NCBI GenBank assembly: GCA_041570195.1
Contig: JBFFWQ010000013.1
Location: forward strand, 16,588 to 80,587
Reading direction: 5' to 3'
Length of the DNA stretch: 64,000 nucleotides
DNA from: UBA11865 sp041570195
Lineage (GTDB): Bacteria; Chloroflexota; Anaerolineae; Promineifilales; Promineifilaceae
Of this stretch, positions 50,999 through 60,008 are shown piece after piece. The notes under the pieces are model-generated. The model worked only from the letters and a program-made list of their open reading frames with translations, was not told where the DNA came from and did not search any database. The stretch's first letter is position 1; each line of letters begins with the position of its first letter. Both the position numbers and the translations under genes were made by a program.

Positions 50999-51799
50999 TC
51001 AGACAACCTGCGGTGAATAGCCGAGATTCTGATAGTCCTCTACCCGCTGCTGCCAGCCCGGTGGCCTTTGCTCACGGTAGGCTTCGATTTCATCTTTGAC
51101 TGGGTAGTCGACACGGATGAGCTCGGCCGTCCAGCCTAGATCGGCGCCCCAAGTCAAGATAGCGTACTTGGCCCGCCCGTCTCGGTCGCCTGGCAAACTG
51201 ACCGAGCTGATGTTGATCAACTGCTTGTCGTTCCACAGCCGTATGCCGGGAATGTGCAAATGACCAAAGGCGATGGTCCTGGCTGGCTCAGCTCCCAACA
51301 AGGAACTCAGGTCGTCGTCTGGCTGGCGGATGCGGTTGTAGAGCTCTTGCTGATGCGCGACCGAGGGAAAGATAATGCCCATCAAATCCTTTGGATTAGC
51401 ATGTACGATGAGCAGTTCGTCAGCCGGATCGCTGGAGGGCGCGATGCGGATCTGGAAAGCCGTCCGCAAATCATCTAGCCATCGCAGAGACTCGGCGCTC
51501 AGTTGACCTTCCGTCCAGAGACATAGATCACGCAGTTTGCGGCGCGCCGGCCGCTCTGTCTCAGCCATCGAATCGGTCAACGGCGGCGGCTGGCGGATCC
51601 ACTCGTCGGTGTTGCCGACAATGGCCGGCAGGGCTCGTTCGCGCAACAAATCTACGGTAGCCTGTGGTCGAGGTCCGAACAGGCAAAGGTCGCCAGCAAA
51701 GACGACCTGGTCGAGACTTGATTGGCGGCCGATGCTGGCCAAGACGGCCCGCATGGCAGACAAGTTACCGTGAACATCAGAGAATATCGCGATACGCAT
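50999..51799 (-). CDS. Metallophosphoesterase
   Basis: A calcineurin-like phosphoesterase of 266 residues. The two-metal site is spread over IFSDVHGNLSAM (Asp, His), VVFAGDLCLFGPRP (Asp), AIVGNTDEWI (Asn), LLIVHANPKDLM (His) and IAFGHLHIPGIR (His-x-His); all are intact. The closest family is YfcE/MJ0936-type phosphodiesterases or serine/threonine phosphatases of unknown substrate. It is cytoplasmic. It lies 170 bases from fadD and 25 bases downstream of the CoA-transferase beta subunit on the same strand. Confidence 0.9.
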   Translation of the reverse strand: MRIAIFSDVHGNLSAMRAVLASIGRQSSLDQVVFAGDLCLFGPRPQATVDLLRERALPAIVGNTDEWIRQPPPLTDSMAETERPARRKLRDLCLWTEGQLSAESLRWLDDLRTAFQIRIAPSSDPADELLIVHANPKDLMGIIFPSVAHQQELYNRIRQPDDDLSSLLGAEPARTIAFGHLHIPGIRLWNDKQLINISSVSLPGDRDGRAKYAILTWGADLGWTAELIRVDYPVKDEIEAYREQRPPGWQQRVEDYQNLGYSPQVV

Positions 51800-51824
51800 T
51801 ACGGATCTCCCGCGGCCGGTCGCT

Positions 51825-52649
51825 TCAGCCCAGCCCGGCCGACTCGTTGGCCAAAATCTCGCGCAGTTTGCGCCGCCGCCGGGCTCCGCCGAGCGTTTCC
51901 AACATTCTTACGCCCAAAGGATCGATCTTTTCGCGCAATAGCGACAGTTCTTCGGCCGTTGGCGGCTCGGTCTCGGCCACGTCCTCCGGAATGATCACTT
52001 CGAAACCCGTCTTGGCAATGAGCCGGCGCAGCGGGACGCCAGCATGCAGGCTGACCAGGCGCATCCGCCCAGTCTCCGGTGAAAAATCAAACTGGCCCAA
52101 ATCGGACACCAGGTAACGGGGTCCCTGCCCGGCCACACGCTCTGGTGCATGTCCTAATCCGCTCACGAAATCAAGCTTCTTGACAAAAGTATGCCGGCCG
52201 TGCCTGGGTACATACAGATAGACCTGGTGGCTGAATGCGGTCAGATCCGGTATACCGCCCACTCCAGGAAGGCGCAGTCGTGGCTTTTCGGGGTCGCCAC
52301 CAATGTAGACGTTATTGGTGTTGCCATGAGCATCTACCTGTCCGGGCCGGAAGAATTCCACCGCTTCGTAGTGTGGCAGCCAGTCGCATGCCCCTTCGAC
52401 GAAATCAACCGTCATCTTGCCTTTCTTGATCCATAACTCTTCAATGTTTGACACACCCAGCGGGGCCCAATCCCAACATAAGGATTGACCAATGGCGGAG
52501 GAGAAGTCGAGGTTTGGCGCATGGGTGAGTTTCGCCAGCAGAAAGCCGGCGGCCACCGTAGGCGTCGCCAGACCCTGGATCACTAGTTGCCCGTCCTGGA
52601 TCTGGCGGCTTATGCAGACGGCTATGATTTCGTCTGGCGTGTAGTCCAT
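51825..52649 (-). CDS. CoA-transferase beta subunit
   Basis: Family I CoA-transferase, subunit B type, 274 residues. It resembles glutaconate CoA-transferase subunit B and its actinobacterial relatives: TPDEIIAVCISRQIQDGQLV, LATPTVAAGFLLAKLTHAPN, FFRPGQVDAHGNTNNVYIGG and RLPGVGGIPDLTAFSHQ. The active-site glutamate region of other family I enzymes (ExG) is not obvious. It overlaps the alpha-subunit gene by 28 bases, so the two are made together. They probably move CoA between an acid and an acyl-CoA; the substrate is unknown. Confidence 0.88.
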   Translation of the reverse strand: MDYTPDEIIAVCISRQIQDGQLVIQGLATPTVAAGFLLAKLTHAPNLDFSSAIGQSLCWDWAPLGVSNIEELWIKKGKMTVDFVEGACDWLPHYEAVEFFRPGQVDAHGNTNNVYIGGDPEKPRLRLPGVGGIPDLTAFSHQVYLYVPRHGRHTFVKKLDFVSGLGHAPERVAGQGPRYLVSDLGQFDFSPETGRMRLVSLHAGVPLRRLIAKTGFEVIIPEDVAETEPPTAEELSLLREKIDPLGVRMLETLGGARRRRKLREILANESAGLG

Positions 52650-53428
52650 AATGAGTCCAGGTACTCGTCAAATGCGCCTTCGTTGCAGGCGCTGATGTAG
52701 CGTAAGATTTCTTCGCCGTCTATCGGGTACACCGGATAACAAGAGGTCGGCCAGGCTCCGCGCGGGCAGTGGACAACAGCCGATACATCCTGCGCGCTGA
52801 TGCTGATTTCTCCCTCGAACCCGTCGACGATCTCTTCGGCGGTGATGATGGTCGTCTTCGCCACCGCGGCCAATACACGGTCGATGGTCGGATTACCGCC
52901 AAGAACGCTATTGCCCGAACAGTCGGCGCGCAAGACGTGGATGACGGCCACGTCGCAACTGATCGCCGGAAAGGCGGTCAATCGCGCGCCGCTATAAGGG
53001 TCGATCACTGTGGCGACGTCGGGACGCAAACGAAACATCTCGGTACCCAACCAGGCCTGGCTGGGCATGAAGCCAACGCCGGCCATGGTCGCCCGTAGTC
53101 CATAGCCCAGGCTGGACTCGCTTTCCTCGACGATCTGGAGCCGGCCCTGCTCGACGGCCGCGCTAAACATCGGCGCCAGACCAAAAATCTCTAACCCGAA
53201 GTAACAGGTGCGCACCCGGCTAACCAAATTTGCGCCCACCAGCATGTCCGAGGCCAGCCCAGCGGTGAAGGTCAGCAAAGTGAGGTCCCGCGGTGGATCC
53301 TTACGACCGATGAGCGCCCGTGCAAAGGCCAGCGGCCGGCGATAGATTGTGAGACCGCCAAGGCCGAGCGTCTGGCCATTGGTCACCTCGGCGACAGCAT
53401 CAGCCATTGAAATGCGCCGGTCAATCAT
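52622..53428 (-). CDS. CoA-transferase alpha subunit
   Basis: Subunit A of the same family I CoA-transferase, 268 residues. It has the start DAVAEVTNGQTLGLGGLTIY with the glycine-rich loop, then RKDPPRDLTLLTFTAGLASD, SLGYGLRATMAGVGFMPSQA and VDGFEGEISISAQDVSAV. It overlaps the beta-subunit gene by 28 bases and, at its 5' end, the sensor-kinase gene by four bases (ATGA). This three-gene overlapping arrangement suggests one transcript and translational coupling of a signalling gene with the enzyme. Confidence 0.88.
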   Translation of the reverse strand: MIDRRISMADAVAEVTNGQTLGLGGLTIYRRPLAFARALIGRKDPPRDLTLLTFTAGLASDMLVGANLVSRVRTCYFGLEIFGLAPMFSAAVEQGRLQIVEESESSLGYGLRATMAGVGFMPSQAWLGTEMFRLRPDVATVIDPYSGARLTAFPAISCDVAVIHVLRADCSGNSVLGGNPTIDRVLAAVAKTTIITAEEIVDGFEGEISISAQDVSAVVHCPRGAWPTSCYPVYPIDGEEILRYISACNEGAFDEYLDSLWTTRQTKS

Positions 53429-55395
53429 GGTTTTCTGGGCAATGCCTCGCTGATTGTCCTGGCGACCTCTTCCACACGCAACGGCTTTTGTAGGAACCTG
53501 ATCGCCTCCCGTTCTAGCAGGCCGACAAGGTGGGCATCCAGTGGATAGCCGGTGATCACGACCATCTTGACGTTGGCGCCTTGCCTTTTCAATTCGCCAT
53601 AGAGCGTCGCGCCGTCCATGACCGGCATGATCATATCGGTGAGCACCAATTGCACGTCACCGCCCGACAGCTGGAAGATCTCCAGCGCTTGTCGGCCGTT
53701 GGCCCCCGTCAGAACCCTGTAGTTAAGGGCCGAAAGGTATTCGGCCAGGGCTTCGCGGGTGGCCCTATCATCCTCTACAATCAAGATCGTCTCGCCCGAA
53801 CCGAAATATGTCAGATCATCCTTGGCAGGGATCGGTTCTTGCGCGGGGGGCGTGAAGGCCGGTAGATAAATGGTGAATGTCGTCCCCTGCCCGAATTGGC
53901 TTTCCACGTCAATGTAACCGTCATGCAGCTTGACTATGCCATGGACCTGGGCCAAACCCAGGCCCGTCCCTTGATTGGTCGCCTTAGTTGAGTAGAAAGG
54001 TTCGAAAACCTTTGACAGCGCCTCGCGCGGGATGCCGTGCCCAGTGTCCGACATAGTCAAACGTATCCATTCTCCGGCAGCCATGTCTGGCAGCGGAAAT
54101 GGTTCGCCAGCTGGCAGGCGAAGGCTCGCCAGAGCCACGACCAGTCGACCGCCATTGGGCATGGCATCAGCCGCATTGATGGCCAGGTTGTTCATTGCTT
54201 GTAGTAGGCGGCCGGGATCGATTTGGGTGAGGTACTCAGCCTCCTCGAAATGTGTTTCCAGCTGAATTGAAGCCGGCAGACTCTGGCGAAGCGCGCGGAC
54301 AGCCTCTTTGACGAAAGGCAGTAGGTCCATTGGCTTCTTCTCCACCACCGATTGACGACTGAAATCTAGTATCTGGCGGATTAGATCCGCGGCCCTTTGG
54401 GCCTGTTTTTGGATGATGCCCAGACGCTGCTCGTCGATTTCAGGTAAATCACTGCTGCGCATGACCAACTGGGTATACAAAGAAATGATGGCCATGATGT
54501 TGTTGAAATCATGGGCGATGCCGGCCGCCAATTGGCCGACGCTTGACAGGCGCTCCTGAGCTCTCAAATAGCCTTCTTGCTTTCGAACGGCTGTCACGTT
54601 GCGAATCAGTAGCAGCCATCCGTCTGGCTCATCAGGCTGACCCATGGGTTGGACCGATATCTCGTAGACCCCCTGTGGTTCGACGGCCGTCAACTCGTGC
54701 CAACCCGGGTCAATCACCCTGGGTTCCAGCACCTTGGCCAACGGCTCATTCCCCAATTGGGTCAGCTTTTGGCCAACTTGCACATCGGTCAATTGAGCTA
54801 GGTAGGCGCGGGCGGCCTCGTTAGCCTCGACCACACGCCGTTCCTCGTCGAGCAGCACGATGCCGTCTGGGATGACGTTCATTAATTCCGCCAGCTGGCT
54901 GGTTTGCTGCTGGGTTTGCTCGAGCAAAGCCTGGGTCTTGTCAAAAAGGCGAGCGTTCTCTATGGTCATCGCCGCCTGGCTGGCAAAGGCGAGCGCCAGC
55001 TTTGCTTCAGCCGGACCATAAGCGCCACTTTGGCGACTATTCAGCGAAAGGCAGCCGATGCTGGTGTGGCGAGTGATCAGCGGCACGATCATCCAACCCT
55101 GCGTAGCGCCCGTGTCGCCCCAGCCCTGAAAAGTCGGATGGCGGCTCGCGTCTTCCAGCACGACCGGCTCTCGACCAGCAAGGACCTGCCGGGTGAGATC
55201 ATCGTCAAGTGGGAATCGCTGTCCAATCACCTGCGTGGAGTCTGGTAGGTCGCGCGCTGCCACGCCAAACAGCGAGCCATCTTCTACCAGGAAGATGCAG
55301 GCGCTATCGTACGGTACAAGCTGGCCGATCTGAACCAGGATGTCGTCCAAAACGGCGTCCAGGTCTATTCTTGACTCCGACAGTGTGTTACTCAA
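53425..55395 (-). CDS. Hybrid sensor histidine kinase (GAF-PAS-HisKA-HATPase-REC)
   Basis: A 656-residue cytoplasmic sensor. A GAF domain (about 10-155) is followed by a PAS domain (about 170-275, IPDGIVLLDEERRVVEANEA). The HisKA helix has the phospho-His at about 293 in AAGIAHDFNNIMAIISLY. The ATP-binding domain has NLAINAADAMPNGG, DTGHGIPREALSKV and GTGLGLAQVHGIVKLH. A receiver domain has ILIVEDDRATREALAE and the phosphoacceptor Asp at about 586 in VLTDMIMPVMDG. No transmembrane helix is present, so the input is intracellular. It overlaps the CoA-transferase genes. No output regulator is fused or adjacent, so the receiver probably relays phosphate. Confidence 0.93.
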   Translation of the reverse strand: MSNTLSESRIDLDAVLDDILVQIGQLVPYDSACIFLVEDGSLFGVAARDLPDSTQVIGQRFPLDDDLTRQVLAGREPVVLEDASRHPTFQGWGDTGATQGWMIVPLITRHTSIGCLSLNSRQSGAYGPAEAKLALAFASQAAMTIENARLFDKTQALLEQTQQQTSQLAELMNVIPDGIVLLDEERRVVEANEAARAYLAQLTDVQVGQKLTQLGNEPLAKVLEPRVIDPGWHELTAVEPQGVYEISVQPMGQPDEPDGWLLLIRNVTAVRKQEGYLRAQERLSSVGQLAAGIAHDFNNIMAIISLYTQLVMRSSDLPEIDEQRLGIIQKQAQRAADLIRQILDFSRQSVVEKKPMDLLPFVKEAVRALRQSLPASIQLETHFEEAEYLTQIDPGRLLQAMNNLAINAADAMPNGGRLVVALASLRLPAGEPFPLPDMAAGEWIRLTMSDTGHGIPREALSKVFEPFYSTKATNQGTGLGLAQVHGIVKLHDGYIDVESQFGQGTTFTIYLPAFTPPAQEPIPAKDDLTYFGSGETILIVEDDRATREALAEYLSALNYRVLTGANGRQALEIFQLSGGDVQLVLTDMIMPVMDGATLYGELKRQGANVKMVVITGYPLDAHLVGLLEREAIRFLQKPLRVEEVARTISEALPRKP

Positions 55396-55449
55396 AGTGG
55401 GCTCGAGATAAAAAGACCGCCAACGGCAGACGTGCGCGATCTCATCATT

Positions 55450-56409
55450 TTAGCGTTCGCGCTCGACGACCTTGTCGACGAGATCTTGCAACTCGTGGCG
55501 GGCCGGCGAATTGGGCAAGGTGGATAGAGCGTCCCGAGCGCGCTCGGCATACTCATTGGCCTTGGCCAAGGCCAGGTCAACGGCACCCGATTCCCGTAGC
55601 TGGGCCATCATCTCGGCGATTGGGTCTGCGGCTTCGGCTGTCGTTGGCGGTGCCGCTGTAAGGTCGGCTGACCCGTCCGATGGCAACTGGCGGCCGTTTT
55701 GAGCCATCATGGCTCCGGCTCCATGGGCGATGTCGCTGCCCACAGGCTTGCCCATCGTTTCCGGGTCGCCGACGATGTCCAGCACATCGTCCACGATCTG
55801 AAAAGCCAGGCCCAGATTAAAAGCGAATTCAGCCAGGGCGTCGACGACAGGTTGGCTGCCCTGACCTAAAACCGCCCCCATGCGAGCCGCAGCCTCGAAG
55901 AGACTGGCCGTCTTGCGGGCGATGATCTTTTGATAGGTTGCCTGGTCGATTCGGCCAGCCTTGGCCGCCGCAGCCTGTAACGTTTCACCTTCGACCAGAC
56001 TGACACAGGCATCAGCCATGATGATGTTATGGCGGGTACCGTAAGGCGCCATCAATTCGTAGACCTTTGTGAAGAGGTAATCGCCGGTCAACAAAGCAAA
56101 TGTTCGGCCCCACCTGGCGTGGACCGCAACCTTTCCCCGCCGGGTCGGACTGTGATCGTTGATGTCGTCGTGGACGAGCGTCGCCGTATGGACCAGTTCG
56201 ACGGCGGCTGCCAAGGAAACCGCCTTCTCTGGCTCCTGGCCGCCGGCGGCCAAATAGGATAGGAACAGAAGCCGCGGCCGCAGACGTTTTCCGCCCGAGC
56301 CAATGATATACTGGCTAGCTTCTTGCAAGAGATCGACGTCGGTTTGGACGACCTCAAGTAGCTTCTTGTCGACGGAAGCCACCGACTCTTCTATTTGTTT
56401 CACGAGCAT
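55450..56409 (-). CDS. Polyprenyl diphosphate synthase
   Basis: Trans-prenyltransferase of 319 residues that chains isopentenyl diphosphate units for quinones or lipid carriers. It has the first Asp-rich motif in TATLVHDDINDHSPTRRGK (DDxxD), GGKRLRPRLLFLSYLA, ALLTGDYLF and the second motif FQIVDDVLDIVGD. A Pro/Ala/Ser-rich insertion of about 35 residues lies after HGAGAMMAQNG, where many members carry a short loop. No large residue directly before the first motif is obviously product-limiting, so chain length is open. It is transcribed from its own gap of over 200 bases, divergent from xpt. Confidence 0.9.
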   Translation of the reverse strand: MLVKQIEESVASVDKKLLEVVQTDVDLLQEASQYIIGSGGKRLRPRLLFLSYLAAGGQEPEKAVSLAAAVELVHTATLVHDDINDHSPTRRGKVAVHARWGRTFALLTGDYLFTKVYELMAPYGTRHNIIMADACVSLVEGETLQAAAAKAGRIDQATYQKIIARKTASLFEAAARMGAVLGQGSQPVVDALAEFAFNLGLAFQIVDDVLDIVGDPETMGKPVGSDIAHGAGAMMAQNGRQLPSDGSADLTAAPPTTAEAADPIAEMMAQLRESGAVDLALAKANEYAERARDALSTLPNSPARHELQDLVDKVVERER

Positions 56410-56537
56410 TCCCGTCCCTCGTTCACAACTTTCAAATAGTTCTGAACATTATAGGACGCACCGATATCTCAGTCAAGGCATTTGTGAAAGAAATCGCAAA
56501 CGGGCCAGAGATCCTCTGCGCATCTTAATCCTAGTGT

Positions 56538-56543
56538 TATAAT
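56538..56543 (+). promoter_or_regulatory. Candidate -10 element of xpt
   Basis: TATAAT, 85 bases upstream of the xpt ATG. The leader of about 80 bases has GGGAGGTGAGG before the start. I saw no purine riboswitch core in it. Confidence 0.35.
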
Positions 56544-56628
56544 CTGGCCACGTGATTGATCTTGAGCATCTGGCAAAGGGTCACTTGACGGATGTTTCGG
56601 TTGCCAAATCAGTGGGAGGTGAGGCTTT

Positions 56629-57207
56629 ATGGAAGCTTTACGAGGCAGGATCATGGCCGAAGGTGAGAACCTCGGTCGCGGTATTCTGAAGATCGACAGT
56701 TTTCTCAACCATCAGGTCGATGCGGACCTAATGGAAAGTGTTGGAAAGGAAATCGCGGCGTTTTTCCGATCCGCGAAGCCGGACCGCATCCTCACCGCCG
56801 AGGTGAGTGGTATTGTGCCAGCGGTCATGACGGCCAAGGCGATGGATAACTTGCCGGTCGTATACGCTCGTAAACATAAACCAATCACAATGAGCGAGCC
56901 GGTTTATATAGAAGTGGCCCCAAGCCATACGAAGGGCAGCGAAGTCAATCTCATGGTCTCGCCAGAATTCCTCGAGCCGGGCGACCGTATCTTGATCGTC
57001 GACGATTTCCTGGCCACCGGGAAGACGATCGAGGCCCTGGCCCGGATCGTCCACAATGCCGGCGCAGAGCTGGTTGGTATTGCCACGGTGGTGGAGAAGA
57101 CTTTCGAAGGAGGACGGCAAGCGCTGGGTCACTGGGGCGTACCGATCATGTCCACGGCTACCATCGTCAATATGGACGAAGGCCACATCGTCCTTGGCGA
57201 ACCCTAG
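56629..57207 (+). CDS. xpt: Xanthine phosphoribosyltransferase
   Basis: Purine salvage enzyme that makes XMP from xanthine and PRPP; 192 residues, the usual size. It starts MEALRGRIMAEGENLGRGIL and continues KIDSFLNHQVDADLM, matching the Gram-positive-type Xpt family. The PRPP-binding motif is RILIVDDFLATGKTIEAL. The conserved EVSGIVPAV and YARKHKP segments complete the site. It is 64 bases upstream of guaA, so xanthine is turned into XMP and then GMP in the same gene pair. Confidence 0.95.
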   Translation: MEALRGRIMAEGENLGRGILKIDSFLNHQVDADLMESVGKEIAAFFRSAKPDRILTAEVSGIVPAVMTAKAMDNLPVVYARKHKPITMSEPVYIEVAPSHTKGSEVNLMVSPEFLEPGDRILIVDDFLATGKTIEALARIVHNAGAELVGIATVVEKTFEGGRQALGHWGVPIMSTATIVNMDEGHIVLGEP

Positions 57208-57271
57208 TTCTAAGATGGCCATCGTCGCTGACAGGCCGAAACGGCGATAGTCGATTGTACGGCAATGGTTA

Positions 57272-58855
57272 GTGTCTGACTCGCAGCACGAGACGATCAT
57301 CGTCCTTGACTATGGCTCGCAGTATAGCCAGCTTATCGCCCGGCGCGTGCGCGAGGCGCACGTTTTTTGCCGGTTGGTATCCTGGCGGACGCCGGCCGAG
57401 GAAGTGCTGGCCCATAATCCCAAAGGTTTCATCTTAAGCGGCGGCCCGAAGAGCGTGTATGATCCGGGCGCTCCAACGCTGCCCGCATACGTACTGGAAA
57501 GCGGCCGGCCGATTCTAGGTATCTGCTACGGCATGCAATTGCTGACCCGGCATTTAGGAGGTCAGGTGGGTCGCGGCCGGCGGCGCGAATACGGCCCAGC
57601 ACGGCTTGGCATCCGTGGCGCCGGCAGCGCCCTGTTTAGCGGATGGCAATCTGCCAAGTCCGTAGCGGATGGCGCCGACCCGCAGCAAGTTTGGATGAGC
57701 CACGGCGATAAAGTAGAAACGCTGCCCCCAAGCTTTGAACCTATCGCCCAGACGGTCAATTCTCCCTTTGCGGCTGCCGCCGATAACAGCCGAAATTATT
57801 ACGTGGTGCAATTCCACCCTGAAGTCGGCCATACCGTTCAGGGGCGTCTGTTGATCAGCAACTTCGTGCACCAGATATGCGGTTGCTCTGGCGATTGGAC
57901 GCCGGCCAACTACATCGTCGAAGAGACTAAGCGCCTCAGTGACCGGATCGGTTCAGGCCAGGTCGTCCTTGGGCTTAGCGGCGGGGTGGATTCAGCCGTG
58001 GCCGCCGCGTTACTGCAGCGGGCGGTAGGCGACCAGCTGACCTGCATCTTTGTAGACCACGGCTTGCTGCGCCAGGGCGAAGCGCTGCAGGTTATTCGAA
58101 CGTTTCAGAAAGAGCAGGGCATGCACTTGGTGGCGGTCAACGCGGTGGAAGAATTCATGGTGAACCTGGCTGGGGTGACAGAGCCAGAGCGTAAGCGCAA
58201 GATCATTGGCGAGGGCTTCATCCGAGTTTTTGAAAGAGAAGCGGGCAAGTTAGGACGGATCGACTTCCTGGCCCAGGGCACTATCTACCCGGACGTGATC
58301 GAGAGCGCAGGGCGGGACAAGCCGGAAGCCCACACCATCAAGACCCACCACAATGTCGGCGGGTTGCCGGATGACATGGCGTTTTCGCTGGTCGAGCCGC
58401 TGCGATTGCTATTTAAGGACGAGGTGCGCCGTATTGGCAGCGCCCTGGGACTGCCTGATGACCTGGTGTGGCGCCAACCTTTCCCAGGACCGGGCCTGGC
58501 CATTCGCTGCCTGGGTGAGGTGACCTGGGAGCGACTCGAACGCTTGAGAGCGGCCGACACGGTTTTCGTTGACGAATTGGACAAGGCCGGCATGTTACGG
58601 GACGAAACGCAGCAAGCGTTTGCGGTGCTGCTGCCGGTCCGCAGCGTTGGCGTCATGGGCGACGGCCGCACCTACGATGAAGTGGTGGCCCTGCGCGCAG
58701 TGACCACTGAAGATTTCATGACCGCCGACTGGGCCCGATTGCCATATGACTTGCTGGCCAGGGCGAGCCGGCGAATCGTGAACGAAGTGCCCGGCGTCAA
58801 CCGGGTAGTATTTGACATAACGTCTAAACCGCCCGGCACCATAGAATGGGAATGA
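57272..58855 (+). CDS. guaA: GMP synthase (glutamine-hydrolysing)
   Basis: Converts XMP to GMP with ATP and glutamine; 527 residues. The class I amidotransferase domain has the catalytic Cys85 in LGICYGMQLL and the His-Glu pair in VVQFHPEVGHT. The ATP-pyrophosphatase domain has the P-loop LGLSGGVDSAVAAALL. The dimerisation domain ends in NRVVFDITSKPPGTIEWE, the standard C-terminus of GuaA. The start is GTG at 57272. A weak hairpin (58881-58900) follows the stop codon. With xpt upstream it forms a purine salvage pair. Confidence 0.96.
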   Translation: MSDSQHETIIVLDYGSQYSQLIARRVREAHVFCRLVSWRTPAEEVLAHNPKGFILSGGPKSVYDPGAPTLPAYVLESGRPILGICYGMQLLTRHLGGQVGRGRRREYGPARLGIRGAGSALFSGWQSAKSVADGADPQQVWMSHGDKVETLPPSFEPIAQTVNSPFAAAADNSRNYYVVQFHPEVGHTVQGRLLISNFVHQICGCSGDWTPANYIVEETKRLSDRIGSGQVVLGLSGGVDSAVAAALLQRAVGDQLTCIFVDHGLLRQGEALQVIRTFQKEQGMHLVAVNAVEEFMVNLAGVTEPERKRKIIGEGFIRVFEREAGKLGRIDFLAQGTIYPDVIESAGRDKPEAHTIKTHHNVGGLPDDMAFSLVEPLRLLFKDEVRRIGSALGLPDDLVWRQPFPGPGLAIRCLGEVTWERLERLRAADTVFVDELDKAGMLRDETQQAFAVLLPVRSVGVMGDGRTYDEVVALRAVTTEDFMTADWARLPYDLLARASRRIVNEVPGVNRVVFDITSKPPGTIEWE

Positions 58856-58986
58856 CAGGTGACCGGTGCTCTTGTTGACCTGGATGCACCCTGAGGGATG
58901 CATTCTTCGTATAGGGAATAGATTGACGTTGTACGGTCTCACTTGGTGAGCAGTATACACTGGTATTACGTTGAAGTGGCTGGAAT

Positions 58987-59010
58987 CAAACACCGCTGAT
59001 CGGTGGTTTG
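58987..59010 (+). other. Hairpin in the leader of the membrane-protein pair
   Basis: CAAACACCG pairs with CGGTGGTTTG (one bulged G) across a five-base loop, 39 bases before the first start codon. A shorter palindrome, CTCAC-TTG-GTGAG, lies at 58938-58950. They could be regulatory; nothing decides this. Confidence 0.35.
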
Positions 59011-59048
59011 AGTAAGGGCTTCAACATACGCCAGGTAGGAGGAACATC

Positions 59049-60002
59049 ATGGACTATGGTCAACTGTTGACAGACGCCTGGCAAATCGTCTGGAAAAACA
59101 AGTTCCTTTTCATCCTTGGTTTCTTGGCCGCCCTGGGCGCTACAGGCGGTTCCGGCGGCAACAATCTTAGCTACACCTTTAACCCCGAGGATTTACCGCC
59201 CGGCTTCGAGAGCAGCTTTGAGTTATTCTTGGATCAGTACGCGGCTATTCTGTCCGGGCTTTTCTGCTTGATTTTCCTGCTAATTATCGCCTTCTGGTTA
59301 ATCAGGTTGACTGCCCAGGCCGGACTCATCAGCGCTGCAGCGCGGCTGGCTGATGGCGAGAAGGTCTCCCTTGGCGATGCTCTCGGCGCAGGGTTCAGCA
59401 AGCTGGGCCGTATGATAGGCATTTACCTTATCCTCTATAGTCCATTTATCCTGCTGGGGATCCTCCTGGTCGTGCTGGCCCTGGTTCTCGCCGGGGCAGC
59501 CATCGGCTATGAACTGTCGAATGCAGCAGCTACATTTGAGCCGATACTGGCCTCGGTGAGCATCATAATCGCCTGCTTGTCGTTGCTCTGCTGCGTTTTG
59601 CTGCCACTACTGGCAGCGGCAACAATCATCTTGCCGTTTGCCCAGAGAGCCGCCGTATTGGAGGATTATGGCGTGACGGCCAGCATCGGCCGCGCCTGGC
59701 GGGTGATCAAGGCTAATCTAGGAGAAGTAGCGATTCTGGTCCTTCTTTTCCTGGCGATAAGTATTGGCTACGGATTTGCTGTGGCTATGATCATGGTGCC
59801 GTTGGCATTTCTGGCTGCTGTGCCGGCGTTCATTAGCCTGGTGATCGATGGCACCTTCGGCGCCGGCAACTTCTTCGCTCTGCTCTGCGGCAGCCTGGCC
59901 ATTGGTTTGCTGGCGGCGCTGCTGAACGCTCTCTGGACCACCTATCGGTCTGCGACCATGACCCTGGCCTACCGGCGACTGGTCGAAAAGGCGCCCAAAT
60001 GA
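59049..60002 (+). CDS. Polytopic membrane protein, first of a paralogous pair
   Basis: A 317-residue membrane protein with about six transmembrane helices. It starts DYGQLLTDAWQIVWKNKFLF, which is followed by the helix ILGFLAALGA. An exposed loop lies at about residues 35-65, a second helix follows, then LAQRAAVLEDYGVTASIGRA-type sequence and paired glycine-rich helices. The family is the uncharacterised DUF7544/glycerophosphodiester-phosphodiesterase membrane domain type, with W-(x)n-ASIGRAWRVI as a recurring mark. TAGGAGGAACATC precedes the ATG. It overlaps nothing, and its paralogue starts seven bases after its stop. No enzyme motif is present. Confidence 0.8.
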   Translation: MDYGQLLTDAWQIVWKNKFLFILGFLAALGATGGSGGNNLSYTFNPEDLPPGFESSFELFLDQYAAILSGLFCLIFLLIIAFWLIRLTAQAGLISAAARLADGEKVSLGDALGAGFSKLGRMIGIYLILYSPFILLGILLVVLALVLAGAAIGYELSNAAATFEPILASVSIIIACLSLLCCVLLPLLAAATIILPFAQRAAVLEDYGVTASIGRAWRVIKANLGEVAILVLLFLAISIGYGFAVAMIMVPLAFLAAVPAFISLVIDGTFGAGNFFALLCGSLAIGLLAALLNALWTTYRSATMTLAYRRLVEKAPK

Positions 60003-60008
60003 TCACTC

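Noticed and set aside
56410..56628. Possible purine riboswitch ahead of xpt-guaA
   Set aside because: The 220-base leader lacks the conserved purine aptamer core (three-way junction with TATA...ATATGG-type words and paired loops). Only a -10 box and a ribosome-binding site are seen.
58881..58900. Terminator after guaA
   Set aside because: ATGCACCC/GGGATGCAT forms only a short bulged stem without a T-tract; too weak to list as a feature.
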